Shown here one piece after another: positions 44,049-51,829 of a stretch of 64,000 bases of DNA. A program made the translations under genes and the position numbers. Source of the DNA: Taibaiella sp. KBW10 (GTDB lineage: Bacteria > Bacteroidota > Bacteroidia > Chitinophagales > Chitinophagaceae). The DNA lies in NCBI RefSeq assembly GCF_003852495.1, contig NZ_QAJI01000001.1, positions 455,697 through 519,696 of the forward strand, written 5' to 3'. The notes beneath the pieces are model-generated. The model ran no database searches. It saw nothing but the letters and a program-made list of their open reading frames with translations, and had not been told where the DNA came from. Every line of letters starts with the position of its first letter. The stretch's first letter is position 1.

Positions 44049-44056
44049 CAAATCTA
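44049..44056 (-). promoter_or_regulatory. -7 promoter element of the DUF4421-rnhB unit
   Basis: The minus strand reads TAGATTTG, matching TAnnTTTG, about 30 bases upstream of the ATG at 44018. Confidence 0.5.
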
Positions 44057-44116
44057 CTGAATATTCAATAAACCGTTTTTTTGTATCACATTGAATATTT
44101 TCTCATACACTCACTA

Positions 44117-44584
44117 ATGTCAAGGTTATCAGCAAAACAAAAGTTTATGACAAGACCATATATCCCTTTTTTTGCTTTTTTAGTATTGTTATTATCCAGC
44201 ATTTCTTTGTCTACTGATTTTGCAACTTCCGTTGTTCCAGGTTGGCATACTACTGTTTTTTCACCCTATTTTCTCGGAAAATCCACTATAATCATTACAC
44301 TACTCCTTGTGACAATAGGATACTTTTTCTTATCAAAACGGACCGCGAATATTAGTCGGATAATATTTTTCATACATTTAATATTAACCATCCCATTTAT
44401 CCTATTTTTAAAATTCCCATCCATATTTTTAGGTATATCCCACGCTAACCCGGAAAAAATGGGTGAAGCTTTATCCTTACGGATAACCTTGATGTTTTTG
44501 GCAGGCGTGCTTTTCATAGCAGGCCAAGTTACATTCCTCGTTTATTTTATTAGAAATATTATTATTAAACGCACGCTTATATAA
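44117..44584 (+). CDS. small AT-rich polytopic membrane protein
   Basis: About 155 residues, unrecognised. Four hydrophobic segments are visible: after the Met at 44147 (IPFFAFLVLLLSSISL), STIIITLLLVTIGYFFL, IIFFIHLILTIPFILFL and a last one near LMFLAGVLFIAGQVTFLVYF. The tail RNIIIKRTLI is basic. The DNA is visibly more AT-rich than its neighbours. The start is uncertain: ATG at 44117 or 44147, while an in-frame TTG at 44081 is less likely. It stands alone between divergent or independent units. Confidence 0.55.
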   Translation: MSRLSAKQKFMTRPYIPFFAFLVLLLSSISLSTDFATSVVPGWHTTVFSPYFLGKSTIIITLLLVTIGYFFLSKRTANISRIIFFIHLILTIPFILFLKFPSIFLGISHANPEKMGEALSLRITLMFLAGVLFIAGQVTFLVYFIRNIIIKRTLI

Positions 44585-44765
44585 AAAAGGATAAAAGAGA
44601 TAATTATAAACCTGTTGCAATACTATCAATCCTTTGCCAATCCCGTTTACAGGGGTCATAAATATAGAATATTAACCGGTCTGCATCATTTCAATTATAT
44701 GTGGTAATGGACATATAAAATACTAATTTCGTGTACATATATTCAAAGTCTAAGCAATTATTCCA

Positions 44766-45149
44766 ATGAAAAAAAGATACGTCTTTCTCCTGATCTTCCT
44801 GCTGACCGGTATGGTCATGTTCTTTAGCAATCCAAAAGAACAAACCCATAGAGATGCGGTCTCTAAGGAAATTATGAGTGCCTTATCAGAAGAAAAGGAC
44901 CAGATCGAACAAAAAGGAAATCTCGCCGGTGTGATGATGAACAACCTGAATGATGATGTATTCAAGCTTATGGTGACCCCTATGGTAAAGAATGCGGTCA
45001 TCCGTGAAGATTATGTCGTTTTCTCACTCACCCGACTTAAACTGGGCGCTATAGACCGCCGCGTGGGTATTGGCCTCTTTGGCAAGGTATTTATTGCACC
45101 GCAGGTAAAAACCACTATTAAAGATAATATTCAGCAGTATTTTAAATAG
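44766..45149 (+). CDS. small exported protein, DUF4359-like
   Basis: A 127-residue protein with an N-terminal hydrophobic segment (KRYVFLLIFLLTGMVMFFS) that may be an uncleaved anchor or signal peptide. The mature region has a helical stretch (AVSKEIMSALSEEKDQIEQ) and the pattern DYVVFSLTRLKLGAIDRRVGIGLFGKVFI, which resembles DUF4359 proteins, a periplasmic family of unknown function. The next gene starts four bases after its stop, so they are probably co-translated. Confidence 0.68.
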   Translation: MKKRYVFLLIFLLTGMVMFFSNPKEQTHRDAVSKEIMSALSEEKDQIEQKGNLAGVMMNNLNDDVFKLMVTPMVKNAVIREDYVVFSLTRLKLGAIDRRVGIGLFGKVFIAPQVKTTIKDNIQQYFK

Positions 45150-45153
45150 AGGA

Positions 45154-45561
45154 ATGTCATACCGTAAATCGAAAAAAGGAATTGCCATAGCACTGGTCCT
45201 GTTGGCTATTGTGTTGCTGCTCGTTAATAGGAACACAAATTCGGGACGAAAATCAGGTACGACCAACACACAGGTGCAACAGGTGATTGCGGCAGATGCG
45301 CCCCTTTCTTTTACCAAGCATGCCCGCTGCCGTATGGCTTGCAGAGGCATTACTGAAGAGGAGATCAGGGAAGTATTGCGCGAGGGGCATATTAACCTCA
45401 AAAAATCAGATGTGAATGACCGGCCCTGCCCCAGTTATGCCATAGAAGACAAAGTACAGGACGGGCAGGAGTTGAGGATTGTTTTCGGGGTCTGTGACCG
45501 GCAAATCAAGGTCATTACCTGTATTGATCTCGACGTGGAGTATTCCTGCGATTGCAACTAA
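45154..45561 (+). CDS. DUF4258-domain protein
   Basis: A 135-residue protein with one N-terminal hydrophobic helix (about 10-24, IAIALVLLAIVLLLV), then a DUF4258-like domain: SFTKHARCRMACRGITEEEI, VLREGHI, RPCPSYAIEDKVQDGQELRIVFGVCDRQIKVIT. It ends with several Cys (VEYSCDCN). DUF4258 is a small fold related to toxin-like RNase folds, but this copy is membrane-anchored with the domain probably outside, and no antitoxin is near, so I do not call a toxin. Confidence 0.72.
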   Translation: MSYRKSKKGIAIALVLLAIVLLLVNRNTNSGRKSGTTNTQVQQVIAADAPLSFTKHARCRMACRGITEEEIREVLREGHINLKKSDVNDRPCPSYAIEDKVQDGQELRIVFGVCDRQIKVITCIDLDVEYSCDCN

Positions 45562-45590
45562 TTTTTTTTCATCAGACCATTAAAAAATAT

Positions 45591-45598
45591 TACTTTTG
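45591..45598 (+). promoter_or_regulatory. -7 promoter element of the CoA-transferase subunit gene
   Basis: TACTTTTG matches TAnnTTTG, 19 bases before the ATG at 45618. It excludes the longer reading that would begin at 45552. Confidence 0.55.
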
Positions 45599-45617
45599 GT
45601 CACTTCAAACACGCACA

Positions 45618-46316
45618 ATGGGTTTTAATAAAGTAGTAGCAAATGCCGAAGAGGCCATAAAAGATATTCAAGATGGTGCAGTGATCATGCTCGGAGGCTT
45701 CGGTCTTTGTGGCATTCCTGAAAACTGTATTAATGCTTTGGTAAAGCAGGGCACTAAAGACCTGACTTGCATTTCTAACAATGCCGGTGTAGATGATTTC
45801 GGTATTGGCTTAATGCTAAAAACGAAGCAGGTAAAGAAAATGATCTCCAGTTATGTGGGTGAAAATGCAGAATTTGAGCGCCAGTTATTAAGCGGAGAAT
45901 TAGAAGTAGAATTGATTCCGCAAGGCACCCTTGCTACGCGCTGTTTAGCGACTGCTTATGGTATGCCGGCAATATTTACACCTGCCGGTGTGGGTACAGA
46001 AGTAGCCGAAGGAAAAGAAGTGCGCAACTTCAATGGCAAGGACTATCTGATGGAAATGGCCTTTGATGCGGATTTTGCAATTGTAAAAGCGTGGAAAGGT
46101 GATACTTCCGGCAACATTGTGTTTAACAAAACGGCCCGTAACTTTAATGAAGTGATGGCAAAAGCCGGTAAAATAACCATCGTAGAAGTAGAAGAACTGG
46201 TACCAGCCGGTGACTTAGATCCGAATGCAATCCATGTACCGGGTATTTATGTACACCGTATCTTCCAGGGTACTGATTATGAAAAACGCATTGAACAAAG
46301 AACCGTTTCTAAATAG
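45618..46316 (+). CDS. scoA: 3-oxoacid CoA-transferase subunit A
   Basis: The A subunit of succinyl-CoA:3-ketoacid (or acetoacetate) CoA-transferase, 232 residues. Seen: VIMLGGFGLCGIPENCI, LTCISNNAGVDDFGIG, KKMISSYVGENAEFERQLLSGELEVELIPQGTLA (in part), GMPAIFTPAGVGTEVAEGKEV and PGIYVHRIFQG. Transfer needs subunit B, which carries the catalytic Glu; subunit B is not adjacent, since a terminator and the opposite-strand pcm gene follow. It must be encoded elsewhere or the gene is a leftover. The ATG is placed after the promoter box. Confidence 0.92.
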   Translation: MGFNKVVANAEEAIKDIQDGAVIMLGGFGLCGIPENCINALVKQGTKDLTCISNNAGVDDFGIGLMLKTKQVKKMISSYVGENAEFERQLLSGELEVELIPQGTLATRCLATAYGMPAIFTPAGVGTEVAEGKEVRNFNGKDYLMEMAFDADFAIVKAWKGDTSGNIVFNKTARNFNEVMAKAGKITIVEVEELVPAGDLDPNAIHVPGIYVHRIFQGTDYEKRIEQRTVSK

Positions 46317-46336
46317 GTTTAAACGTGAACTTTCTT

Positions 46337-46372
46337 AATAAAAAGATTGTGGCGCGCCACAATCTTTTTATT
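46337..46372. terminator. 36-base perfect palindrome terminator with GGCGCGCC core
   Basis: 18-base arms (46337-46354 and 46355-46372) with no spacer, flanked by A- and T-rich ends, centred on GGCGCGCC. It sits between convergent scoA and pcm and should stop transcription from both sides. Confidence 0.85.
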
Positions 46373-46400
46373 ACTGTTTGAGCGAATATAAGTTCAGCCT

Positions 46401-47057
46401 CTATCGCTGTTTCCCGGTCAACATCGGCACGAAATACGCTTTACCCACCACCTCTTCGGTATATCCGGTAGCGGTCTTTACAATCTTCTTCATTTGCTGC
46501 TCTTCATCTCCGACAGGAATGACCATAATGCCACCAACCTTTAATTGCTGGATTAATTTTTCCGGGATATAAGGTGCCGCAGCGGTCACAATTACTTTAT
46601 CGAAAGGTGCATAAGAAGGTAAGCCTTCAAAGCCGTCACCATAAAAGCGTTTGATGCCGTTCAGGGTTTTTAAATATTCGAATTGATTCATCTGTTTGAA
46701 CAATTCCTGCTGGCGTTCAATGGAAAATATCTTTGCGCCCAGCATAGCCAGTACACAGGCCTGATAGGCACTTCCGGTACCTACTTCCAGGATTTTCTCA
46801 TAGGGTTTTACTTCCAGGATTTGCGTTTGCAGGGCAACGGTAAAAGGATGGGAAATCGTTTGGCCGGCAGCAATAGGAAAGGCCCTGTTCTCATAAGCAT
46901 AGCGCTCGAGCGCCGAATCGAGGAAATAATGACGGGGCACTTTATTGACTGCATCTAACACCTTTTCATCTGTAATGCCTAAAGTGCGCAGTTCCTCTAC
47001 TAACTTTTTGCGTAGTCCTTTGTGTAAATAAGTATCTTCTTTTGGTAAATGGTGCAT
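46401..47057 (-). CDS. pcm: protein-L-isoaspartate O-methyltransferase
   Basis: Methylates L-isoaspartyl residues of aged proteins with S-adenosylmethionine so that they can be repaired. The 218-residue protein has VPRHYFLDSALERYAYENRAFPI at the N-terminus (partly quoted), QTISHPFTVALQTQIL (substrate), motif I LEVGTGSAYQACVLA, ERQQEL, FYGDGFEGLPSYAPFDKVIVTAAAP (in part) and a C-terminal LKVGGIMVIPVG. The ATG is adjacent to a -7 promoter box, so the message is probably leaderless. Confidence 0.95.
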   Translation of the reverse strand: MHHLPKEDTYLHKGLRKKLVEELRTLGITDEKVLDAVNKVPRHYFLDSALERYAYENRAFPIAAGQTISHPFTVALQTQILEVKPYEKILEVGTGSAYQACVLAMLGAKIFSIERQQELFKQMNQFEYLKTLNGIKRFYGDGFEGLPSYAPFDKVIVTAAAPYIPEKLIQQLKVGGIMVIPVGDEEQQMKKIVKTATGYTEEVVGKAYFVPMLTGKQR

Positions 47058-47064
47058 ATCGGTA

Positions 47065-47072
47065 CAAAGATA
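47065..47072 (-). promoter_or_regulatory. -7 promoter element of pcm, leaderless
   Basis: The minus strand reads TATCTTTG, ending seven bases before the ATG at 47057. Confidence 0.6.
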
Positions 47073-47160
47073 CTTAATTCAGGAGGAGTGGTACTTCATT
47101 AGTTATTCACTTGTGAAGGAAGCCTAATATTTCATCTGCATGCTGAAATAAGGCATAAAA

Positions 47161-47197
47161 AAAAAGAGCCAGAAGTTAATACTTCAGGCTCCTTTTT
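47161..47197 (-). terminator. intrinsic terminator after the cold-shock gene
   Basis: GAGCC-A-GAAGT pairs with ACTTC-A-GGCTC with one internal mismatch and a four-base loop. On the minus strand it is followed by a run of nine T. Confidence 0.8.
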
Positions 47198-47211
47198 GGT
47201 AATTAATATAA

Positions 47212-47418
47212 TTAACGAACTAATGTTACATTGATTGCATTCATACCTTTGCGACCTTGTTGCATTTCATACTCAACGTTGTCGTTTTCTTTTACTTCGT
47301 CAATTAATCCGCTTACATGTACGAAGATATCTTCGCTGTTGTTGTTCGCTTTAATGAAGCCGAAGCCTTTTTCTGAGTTAAAGAACTTTACAGTTCCTTG
47401 GAATTTTTGATTTTCCAC
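47212..47418 (-). CDS. cold-shock domain protein (CspA family), GTG start
   Basis: A 68-residue single OB-fold RNA chaperone. RNP-1 is KGFGFIK and RNP-2 is DIFVHVS, both intact; the start is MENQKFQGTVKFFNSEKG. It should melt RNA hairpins at low temperature or during growth changes. The first codon is GTG; no ATG is available in frame. A 5' leader of unknown length may contain a cold-responsive structure, but I see no convincing one. Confidence 0.95.
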   Translation of the reverse strand: MENQKFQGTVKFFNSEKGFGFIKANNNSEDIFVHVSGLIDEVKENDNVEYEMQQGRKGMNAINVTLVR

Positions 47419-47512
47419 TTTTGTAATGATTTAATTATTTTATTAATAATGCTAAGATAATGGAATTATATTAAAAACCGCACATTTGTCGGAATTATAT
47501 TACAATTAACAT

Positions 47513-48601
47513 TTAGTTCAAAAAAGGCATCTTTACTATCGTCGCTTTCAACGATTTATCTCTTACCGACACAAATACTTCAGAACCTTCTGCAGCATTA
47601 GCTTTCGCCACATAAGCGATACCGATAGCCTTACCTAAAGAAGGTGATTGTGTACCGGAAGTCACCACTCCGATTTCATTTCCGGCAGCGTCTTTAAGGG
47701 CATATCCATGACGAGGAATACCTTTATCCACCATTTCAATACCCACTAATTTACGGGCAGCACCTGCTTCTTTCACGCCTGCGATAATATCTTTTGCCGT
47801 AAAATCTTTCGTAAACTTGGTGATCCAACCTAAACCGGCTTCAATAGGAGAAGTGGTATCGTCGATATCGTTTCCGTACAAACAAAAACCTTTTTCCAAA
47901 CGCAGGGTATCTCTTGCACCCAATCCGATTGCTTTTAAGCCTTTAGGAGCACCTACTTCAAAGATTGCATCCCATATTTTGGAAGCATCGTCACCTTTAT
48001 CTTCAAAATAGATCTCTACCCCACCCGAACCGGTGTAACCGGTCGCACTGATGATCACATTATCAACACCGGCAAAAGTCCCTACCGCAAAAGTGTAATA
48101 CTTTAAATTAGCCAGTTCTACATCTGTTAAAGATTGCATCAACTCCGTAGCTTTAGGACCCTGGATCGCCAACAAAGCCATCTGCTCAGAAATGTTCTCC
48201 ACCACAGCGTTATTGGTATTGTTCTTCACCACCCAATTCCAGTCCTTTTCGATATTAGAGGCATTCACCACCAACATATATTTTTCGTTAGGCTCAAAGC
48301 AGTATACGATCAGGTCATCAATTATTCCTCCCTGTTCATTAGGGAAACAAGAATATTGCGCCTTACCCTCGGTCAGTTTTGAAGCATCATTACTGGTAAT
48401 GCGCTGTATTAAATCCAATGCATTAGGGCCGCTAATGATAAATTCCCCCATGTGGCTCACATCAAACACACCGGCCGCATTACGCACCGTAGCATGCTCA
48501 TCGTTGATACTGGAATAAGAAATAGGCATATTATATCCTGCAAATTCGGCCATCTTTGCACCAAGGGCAATATGCTTCGCCGTAAAGGGGGTGTTCTTCA
48601 T
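47513..48601 (-). CDS. gcvT: aminomethyltransferase (glycine cleavage system T protein)
   Basis: Transfers the aminomethyl carbon from lipoylated H protein to tetrahydrofolate, releasing ammonia. The 362-residue protein shows [20 protein letters not shown], then [69 protein letters not shown] and [21 protein letters not shown]. All are normal for GcvT. gcvH and gcvP are not in the window, though lipB, which lipoylates H protein, is at 29 kb. No glycine riboswitch is recognisable in the short leader. Confidence 0.96.
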   Translation of the reverse strand: MKNTPFTAKHIALGAKMAEFAGYNMPISYSSINDEHATVRNAAGVFDVSHMGEFIISGPNALDLIQRITSNDASKLTEGKAQYSCFPNEQGGIIDDLIVYCFEPNEKYMLVVNASNIEKDWNWVVKNNTNNAVVENISEQMALLAIQGPKATELMQSLTDVELANLKYYTFAVGTFAGVDNVIISATGYTGSGGVEIYFEDKGDDASKIWDAIFEVGAPKGLKAIGLGARDTLRLEKGFCLYGNDIDDTTSPIEAGLGWITKFTKDFTAKDIIAGVKEAGAARKLVGIEMVDKGIPRHGYALKDAAGNEIGVVTSGTQSPSLGKAIGIAYVAKANAAEGSEVFVSVRDKSLKATIVKMPFLN

Positions 48602-48630
48602 TATTATATTATTTTTGATTTTTAATGCGA

Positions 48631-48638
48631 CAAAGATA
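48631..48638 (-). promoter_or_regulatory. -7 promoter element of gcvT
   Basis: The minus strand reads TATCTTTG, about 30 bases upstream of the gcvT ATG. Confidence 0.55.
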
Positions 48639-48762
48639 ATATATTCATTATACAGATGCTACAGCTCTTACATCATAATAATAATTAGGGGCAGATAATG
48701 TTCCTTTTTGTTAAATTTGACCACAATTGGCAGCACATAAAATCATTGCTTCAAACTATTAT

Positions 48763-48770
48763 TATATTTG
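48763..48770 (+). promoter_or_regulatory. -7 promoter element of batB-batC
   Basis: TATATTTG matches TAnnTTTG, about 29 bases before the ATG at 48799. The -33 TTG candidate at 48746 is only 14 bases away, so the upstream box is weak. Confidence 0.5.
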
Positions 48771-48798
48771 CTTGCCCTAATCTGGTTTATTCTATTTT

Positions 48799-49830
48799 AT
48801 GTTTACATTTCAGCACAGCGCCTATTTGTGGTTATTACCGGTTGTTTTGCTTCTTATATTCCTTTATGTAAGGTATCTAAAATGGCGCAGGACTACAGTA
48901 CAGCGCCTGGGTAATCCGAGGCTGGTTCCGGTATTGATCAAAGGCAAAATAGCCGGCAGGGCGACGACCAAACTGGTTCTGGTTACAGGGGCTATTATCT
49001 TTGGCATTATTGGCCTGGCCAATTTACAAATGGGAAAAGATACCGAGAAGATTGAGCGAAAAGGAGTAGATGTGATGTTTGCGTTGGACGTGAGTAAAAG
49101 CATGCTGGCTAAAGACATTAGCCCGGACCGCCTGACCCGTGCCAAATTGCTGATACAAACGATGATCAATAAAATGAGCGATGACAGAACCGGACTGATC
49201 CTGTTCGCGGGCAGGGCATACCTGCAATCACCGCTCACAGTTGATTATGCCAGTACAAAAATGCTACTCAGCGGTGCCGGTCCTGATGTAGTACCCACAC
49301 AAGGCACTGTACTTGGAGATGCCATTGAAATGGCCAATCAGGCATTTAACAATAAAGATAAAAAATCGAAAGTGATCATCCTTTTGTCCGATGGTGAAGA
49401 CCATGATGAGAAAGCGGCGAAAATGGCCGAAAATGCTGCGGACAATGGTATCATCATTCATACGATAGGGATTGGCTCTGTTGCCGGCGCACCCATCTTC
49501 GACCCGACATTGGGTAGCAATAAGCTAGATGCACAAGGTCATGAAATTATTTCAAAATTAAATGAAGCGGAATTACAACAAATCGCAGCAGCCGGCAAAG
49601 GCACTTATCAATTACTGACCAATAACAATGAAACAGTATCGAATCTGCTAAGCCAGATCGATAAAATGGAAGCGAAGAATATGGGTTCCGTATTGTTTGC
49701 CAATTACAAAAGTTATTTTCAGTATTTTTTATTGGTTGCCGTCGTTTTATTATTAATCGACTGGTTTATTCCTGCGGCCAAAAAATCTAATATGAGCGTG
49801 GAACACAGCTTTCAAACGACCGGAGTATAA
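48799..49830 (+). CDS. batB: BatA/BatB-type von Willebrand factor A membrane protein
   Basis: A 343-residue inner-membrane protein of the Bat (Bacteroides aerotolerance) type. Two N-terminal helices (about 7-25 and 55-75), a VWA domain (about 90-290) with an intact metal site: DVSKS (residues 97-101), the later Thr region TVLGDAIEMA, and LLSDGEDHD; a C-terminal helix (about 310-330) closes it. VWA domains bind partners through the metal. It is assigned to BatB because the next gene, one base away, is BatC-like. The MoxR ATPase and the rest of the Bat set are not in the window. Confidence 0.9.
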   Translation: MFTFQHSAYLWLLPVVLLLIFLYVRYLKWRRTTVQRLGNPRLVPVLIKGKIAGRATTKLVLVTGAIIFGIIGLANLQMGKDTEKIERKGVDVMFALDVSKSMLAKDISPDRLTRAKLLIQTMINKMSDDRTGLILFAGRAYLQSPLTVDYASTKMLLSGAGPDVVPTQGTVLGDAIEMANQAFNNKDKKSKVIILLSDGEDHDEKAAKMAENAADNGIIIHTIGIGSVAGAPIFDPTLGSNKLDAQGHEIISKLNEAELQQIAAAGKGTYQLLTNNNETVSNLLSQIDKMEAKNMGSVLFANYKSYFQYFLLVAVVLLLIDWFIPAAKKSNMSVEHSFQTTGV

Positions 49831-49831
49831 T

Positions 49832-50593
49832 ATGAAGTCTTTATTTTTCCTGATCCCCATCCTTCTCTTGTCTTACAGCATCTTTGCACAGCAGGAAACC
49901 AAAACGGGCAATAGTAATCCTTCCTTGCGTGAAGGCAATAGCTTGTATCTTAAAAAAGATTACGCCGGAGCAGAAAATATGTTTCAAAAAGCATTAGCCA
50001 TAAACAATGTAAATCCGGTTACTTATTTTAATCAGGGTGATGCCCTGATGCAAAATAAAAAATATGAGGATGCCCGAAAAAGTTTTAATCAGTCGATTGC
50101 CCATACAAACGATAAACAGCTAAAGGCCAAAGCACATCACAATATCGGTAATGCATTTGCCCAGGAAAAAAAATGGCAGGGCGCTGTAGATGCGTATAAA
50201 AGTGCGCTGCGCCTGAATCCGGCAGATGCCGATACCAAATACAACCTGGCTTATGCTCAGAAAATGCTGCAGCACGAGAAAGATCAAAATAAAGATAAGA
50301 AAGACGATAAGGATAAGAAGGACGACCAGAAAGACAAGGATAAAGATAAAGACAAACAAGATCCGGATAAAAAGGACCCAAAAGACGATAAAAAAGACCC
50401 CGAACAAAAAGACAAACAGGATCCTGATAAGAAAGACGGAGACAAAGGGGAGCAACCCAAGCCGCAGGACGGACCGATGAGTGAAAAGCAAGCCAATGAC
50501 ATTCTGAATTCCTTACAACAAAATGAAAAGAAAGTTCAATCCAATAAAAACAAACAGGGTACGGTTCCTGTAAAACTTGATAAAGACTGGTAA
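49832..50593 (+). CDS. batC: BatC-like TPR protein with extreme Lys/Asp-rich tail
   Basis: A 253-residue exported protein: signal peptide (about 1-20, ending IFAQ), three TPR-like helix pairs (about 30-145; SLREGNSLYLKKDYAGAENMF, HHNIGNAFAQEKKWQGAVDAY in part, LNPADADTKYNLAYAQKML), then about 75 residues made almost only of Lys, Asp, Gln and Pro with KQDPDKK repeated, and a short C-terminal segment (SEKQANDILNSLQQNEKK). It should bind partner proteins in the periplasm, probably BatB. The charged tail may be a flexible tether. The final codons lie inside the terminator stem. Confidence 0.88.
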   Translation: MKSLFFLIPILLLSYSIFAQQETKTGNSNPSLREGNSLYLKKDYAGAENMFQKALAINNVNPVTYFNQGDALMQNKKYEDARKSFNQSIAHTNDKQLKAKAHHNIGNAFAQEKKWQGAVDAYKSALRLNPADADTKYNLAYAQKMLQHEKDQNKDKKDDKDKKDDQKDKDKDKDKQDPDKKDPKDDKKDPEQKDKQDPDKKDGDKGEQPKPQDGPMSEKQANDILNSLQQNEKKVQSNKNKQGTVPVKLDKDW

Positions 50594-50637
50594 TATTAAA
50601 ATGGCGCGCCTTCGGCGCGCCATTTTAATATTACCAG
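50587..50637. terminator. bidirectional terminator, perfect 24-bp stem with GGCGCGCC, includes the batC stop codon
   Basis: Arms 50587-50610 and 50614-50637 are perfectly complementary with a TTC loop. The stem includes the last Trp codon end and the TAA of batC and ends 12 bases before the convergent gene's stop. Confidence 0.88.
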
Positions 50638-50649
50638 TAAAGAATACCC

Positions 50650-51108
50650 TTATTTATTACCCGGCGGAAATTTGTCGGCAATCAGGTTCAGGCGGATATT
50701 ATGTTCCAGATAAGCCTTTAGCCCATCCAGTACGGTGGTAAAACCACCCATATTATCCATTACCACAGGCAATAGATCCTCGCCTTGTTCTGTAAACCCA
50801 TAATTGCTGATTTCGACATAAGTTGTATCTTCTGTAAGTGCTTTAAACTCAAACTCTATGGTTGTTTTTCCTGCTCCCCATACGACCGTTATCTTTTCGT
50901 TGGGTTTGATTGCTTTTACCCAAACCTCTGTAGCGAACTGATACATTTCCCATTCCCAGGTCACCATACCATCTTCCACCAAAGGTCCGCTCGATTTGGT
51001 AAACCAGAAGTTTATCGTCTGCGCCGGATCAATAAATGCCTGAAACACTTCAGCAGCAGGCTTTCTGATCAGCATTTGCGCCGTTACGGTTACCGTTTGA
51101 TTCCTCAT
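50650..51108 (-). CDS. SRPBCC/AHSA1-family protein
   Basis: A 152-residue soluble protein with the AHSA1-type pattern: MLIRKPAAEVFQAFIDPAQTINFWFTKSSG (opened as VFQAFIDPAQTINFWF), GMVTWEWEMY, WVKAIKPNEKITVVWG, FEFKALTEDTTYVEISNYGF and a final GFTTVLDGLKAYLEHN. The fold encloses a hydrophobic ligand; many members are uncharacterised and some help Hsp90. It converges with batC, separated by a terminator, and precedes a DUF445 gene on the opposite side of 16 bases. Confidence 0.88.
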   Translation of the reverse strand: MRNQTVTVTAQMLIRKPAAEVFQAFIDPAQTINFWFTKSSGPLVEDGMVTWEWEMYQFATEVWVKAIKPNEKITVVWGAGKTTIEFEFKALTEDTTYVEISNYGFTEQGEDLLPVVMDNMGGFTTVLDGLKAYLEHNIRLNLIADKFPPGNK

Positions 51109-51123
51109 TAACTCAATAGCTTA

Positions 51124-51684
51124 TTAGGTTAAAAAAATATAATTATATATAAATATAGCGATAATAAATAAGATACTCAAGCCGAAACCCCAGGCAGCGC
51201 CAAAGACTTGTAAGCGGGAATAGAAAGGTTTCAATGCTTCATTCACCTGCATAGCCACTACTTCTTTGGGGATTTGCATGATCCGCTCGCGCAGCATTTC
51301 GGGTATATCCACCTGCTGAACGTAGGTTTTCAGAATAAGGGGTAAGCTGCTCTGTATCTCCGTCAACAACAGTTCTTTGACCTGCGTCACGATCTTATCG
51401 CCTGCAAACATGGCCACCAAGGGTATTTTTTCCTGTAGTTTATGCTGTATAAATTGTTCTATTTGTTTTTCGAGCTCCGGCTTTAAGGCGGCTAAAGACC
51501 GCTCGGATACCAAATGATCGGCCAGTTCCTCAACAGAAAGATGTTGCATCATAGTACTTGCGATACCCTGCACCATTTTTGCACCCTGCTGCCGGATACT
51601 GTTTTGCATGATCAACGAAAATATTTTGTGTGCCAGCCAGCCGAAAAACGCCCCGAAAATGGGGAAAAAGATAATTAAAAACAT
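51124..51684 (-). CDS. DUF445-family membrane protein
   Basis: A 186-residue protein of the DUF445/YheB family. Two hydrophobic helices bracket it: about 1-24 (LIIFFPIFGAFFGWLAHKIF) and about 160-183. Between them is a helical, Gln/Glu/Leu-rich region (LSVEELADHLVSERSLAALKPELEKQIEQF in part; IPLVAMFAGDKIVTQVKELL), which resembles a periplasmic coiled-coil. The function is unknown. It lies 15 bases upstream of the SRPBCC gene on the same strand, so the two may be co-transcribed. Confidence 0.85.
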   Translation of the reverse strand: MFLIIFFPIFGAFFGWLAHKIFSLIMQNSIRQQGAKMVQGIASTMMQHLSVEELADHLVSERSLAALKPELEKQIEQFIQHKLQEKIPLVAMFAGDKIVTQVKELLLTEIQSSLPLILKTYVQQVDIPEMLRERIMQIPKEVVAMQVNEALKPFYSRLQVFGAAWGFGLSILFIIAIFIYNYIFLT

Positions 51685-51707
51685 AAGTATTGTTTAATTC
51701 TGTGCTG

Positions 51708-51715
51708 CAAAAATA
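51708..51715 (-). promoter_or_regulatory. -7 promoter element of the DUF445-SRPBCC unit
   Basis: The minus strand reads TATTTTTG, a consensus match 24 bases upstream of the ATG at 51684. Confidence 0.5.
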
Positions 51716-51801
51716 GCCGATAATCCAAAGCATCGCTTATCCACTCCTTATTTTACTAATAAATTGTTGTGAACATATATGCTATACGACTATTTATTTC
51801 T

Positions 51802-51809
51802 TAATTTTG
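51802..51809 (+). promoter_or_regulatory. -7 promoter element inside the longest HD-gene frame, decides its start
   Basis: TAATTTTG followed by CAG matches TAnnTTTG. It falls eight codons inside the frame that opens at the ATG at 51779, so that ATG is probably upstream of transcription. Confidence 0.5.
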
Positions 51810-51829
51810 CAGCCAAATTAGGTAATCCT

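Noticed and set aside
44117-44584. AT-rich membrane protein as a recent mobile-element insertion
   Set aside because: No inverted repeats, target duplications, integrase or tRNA flank it; low GC alone is too weak.
45154-45561. DUF4258 protein as a toxin of a toxin-antitoxin pair
   Set aside because: It carries an N-terminal membrane helix, its neighbour looks like an exported DUF4359 protein rather than an antitoxin, and no regulator is near.
50280-50470. Repetitive AAAGAC/GATAAA tract that could look like a tandem repeat or CRISPR
   Set aside because: It is in frame and encodes the Lys/Asp-rich tail of BatC; unit lengths vary and there are no spacers.
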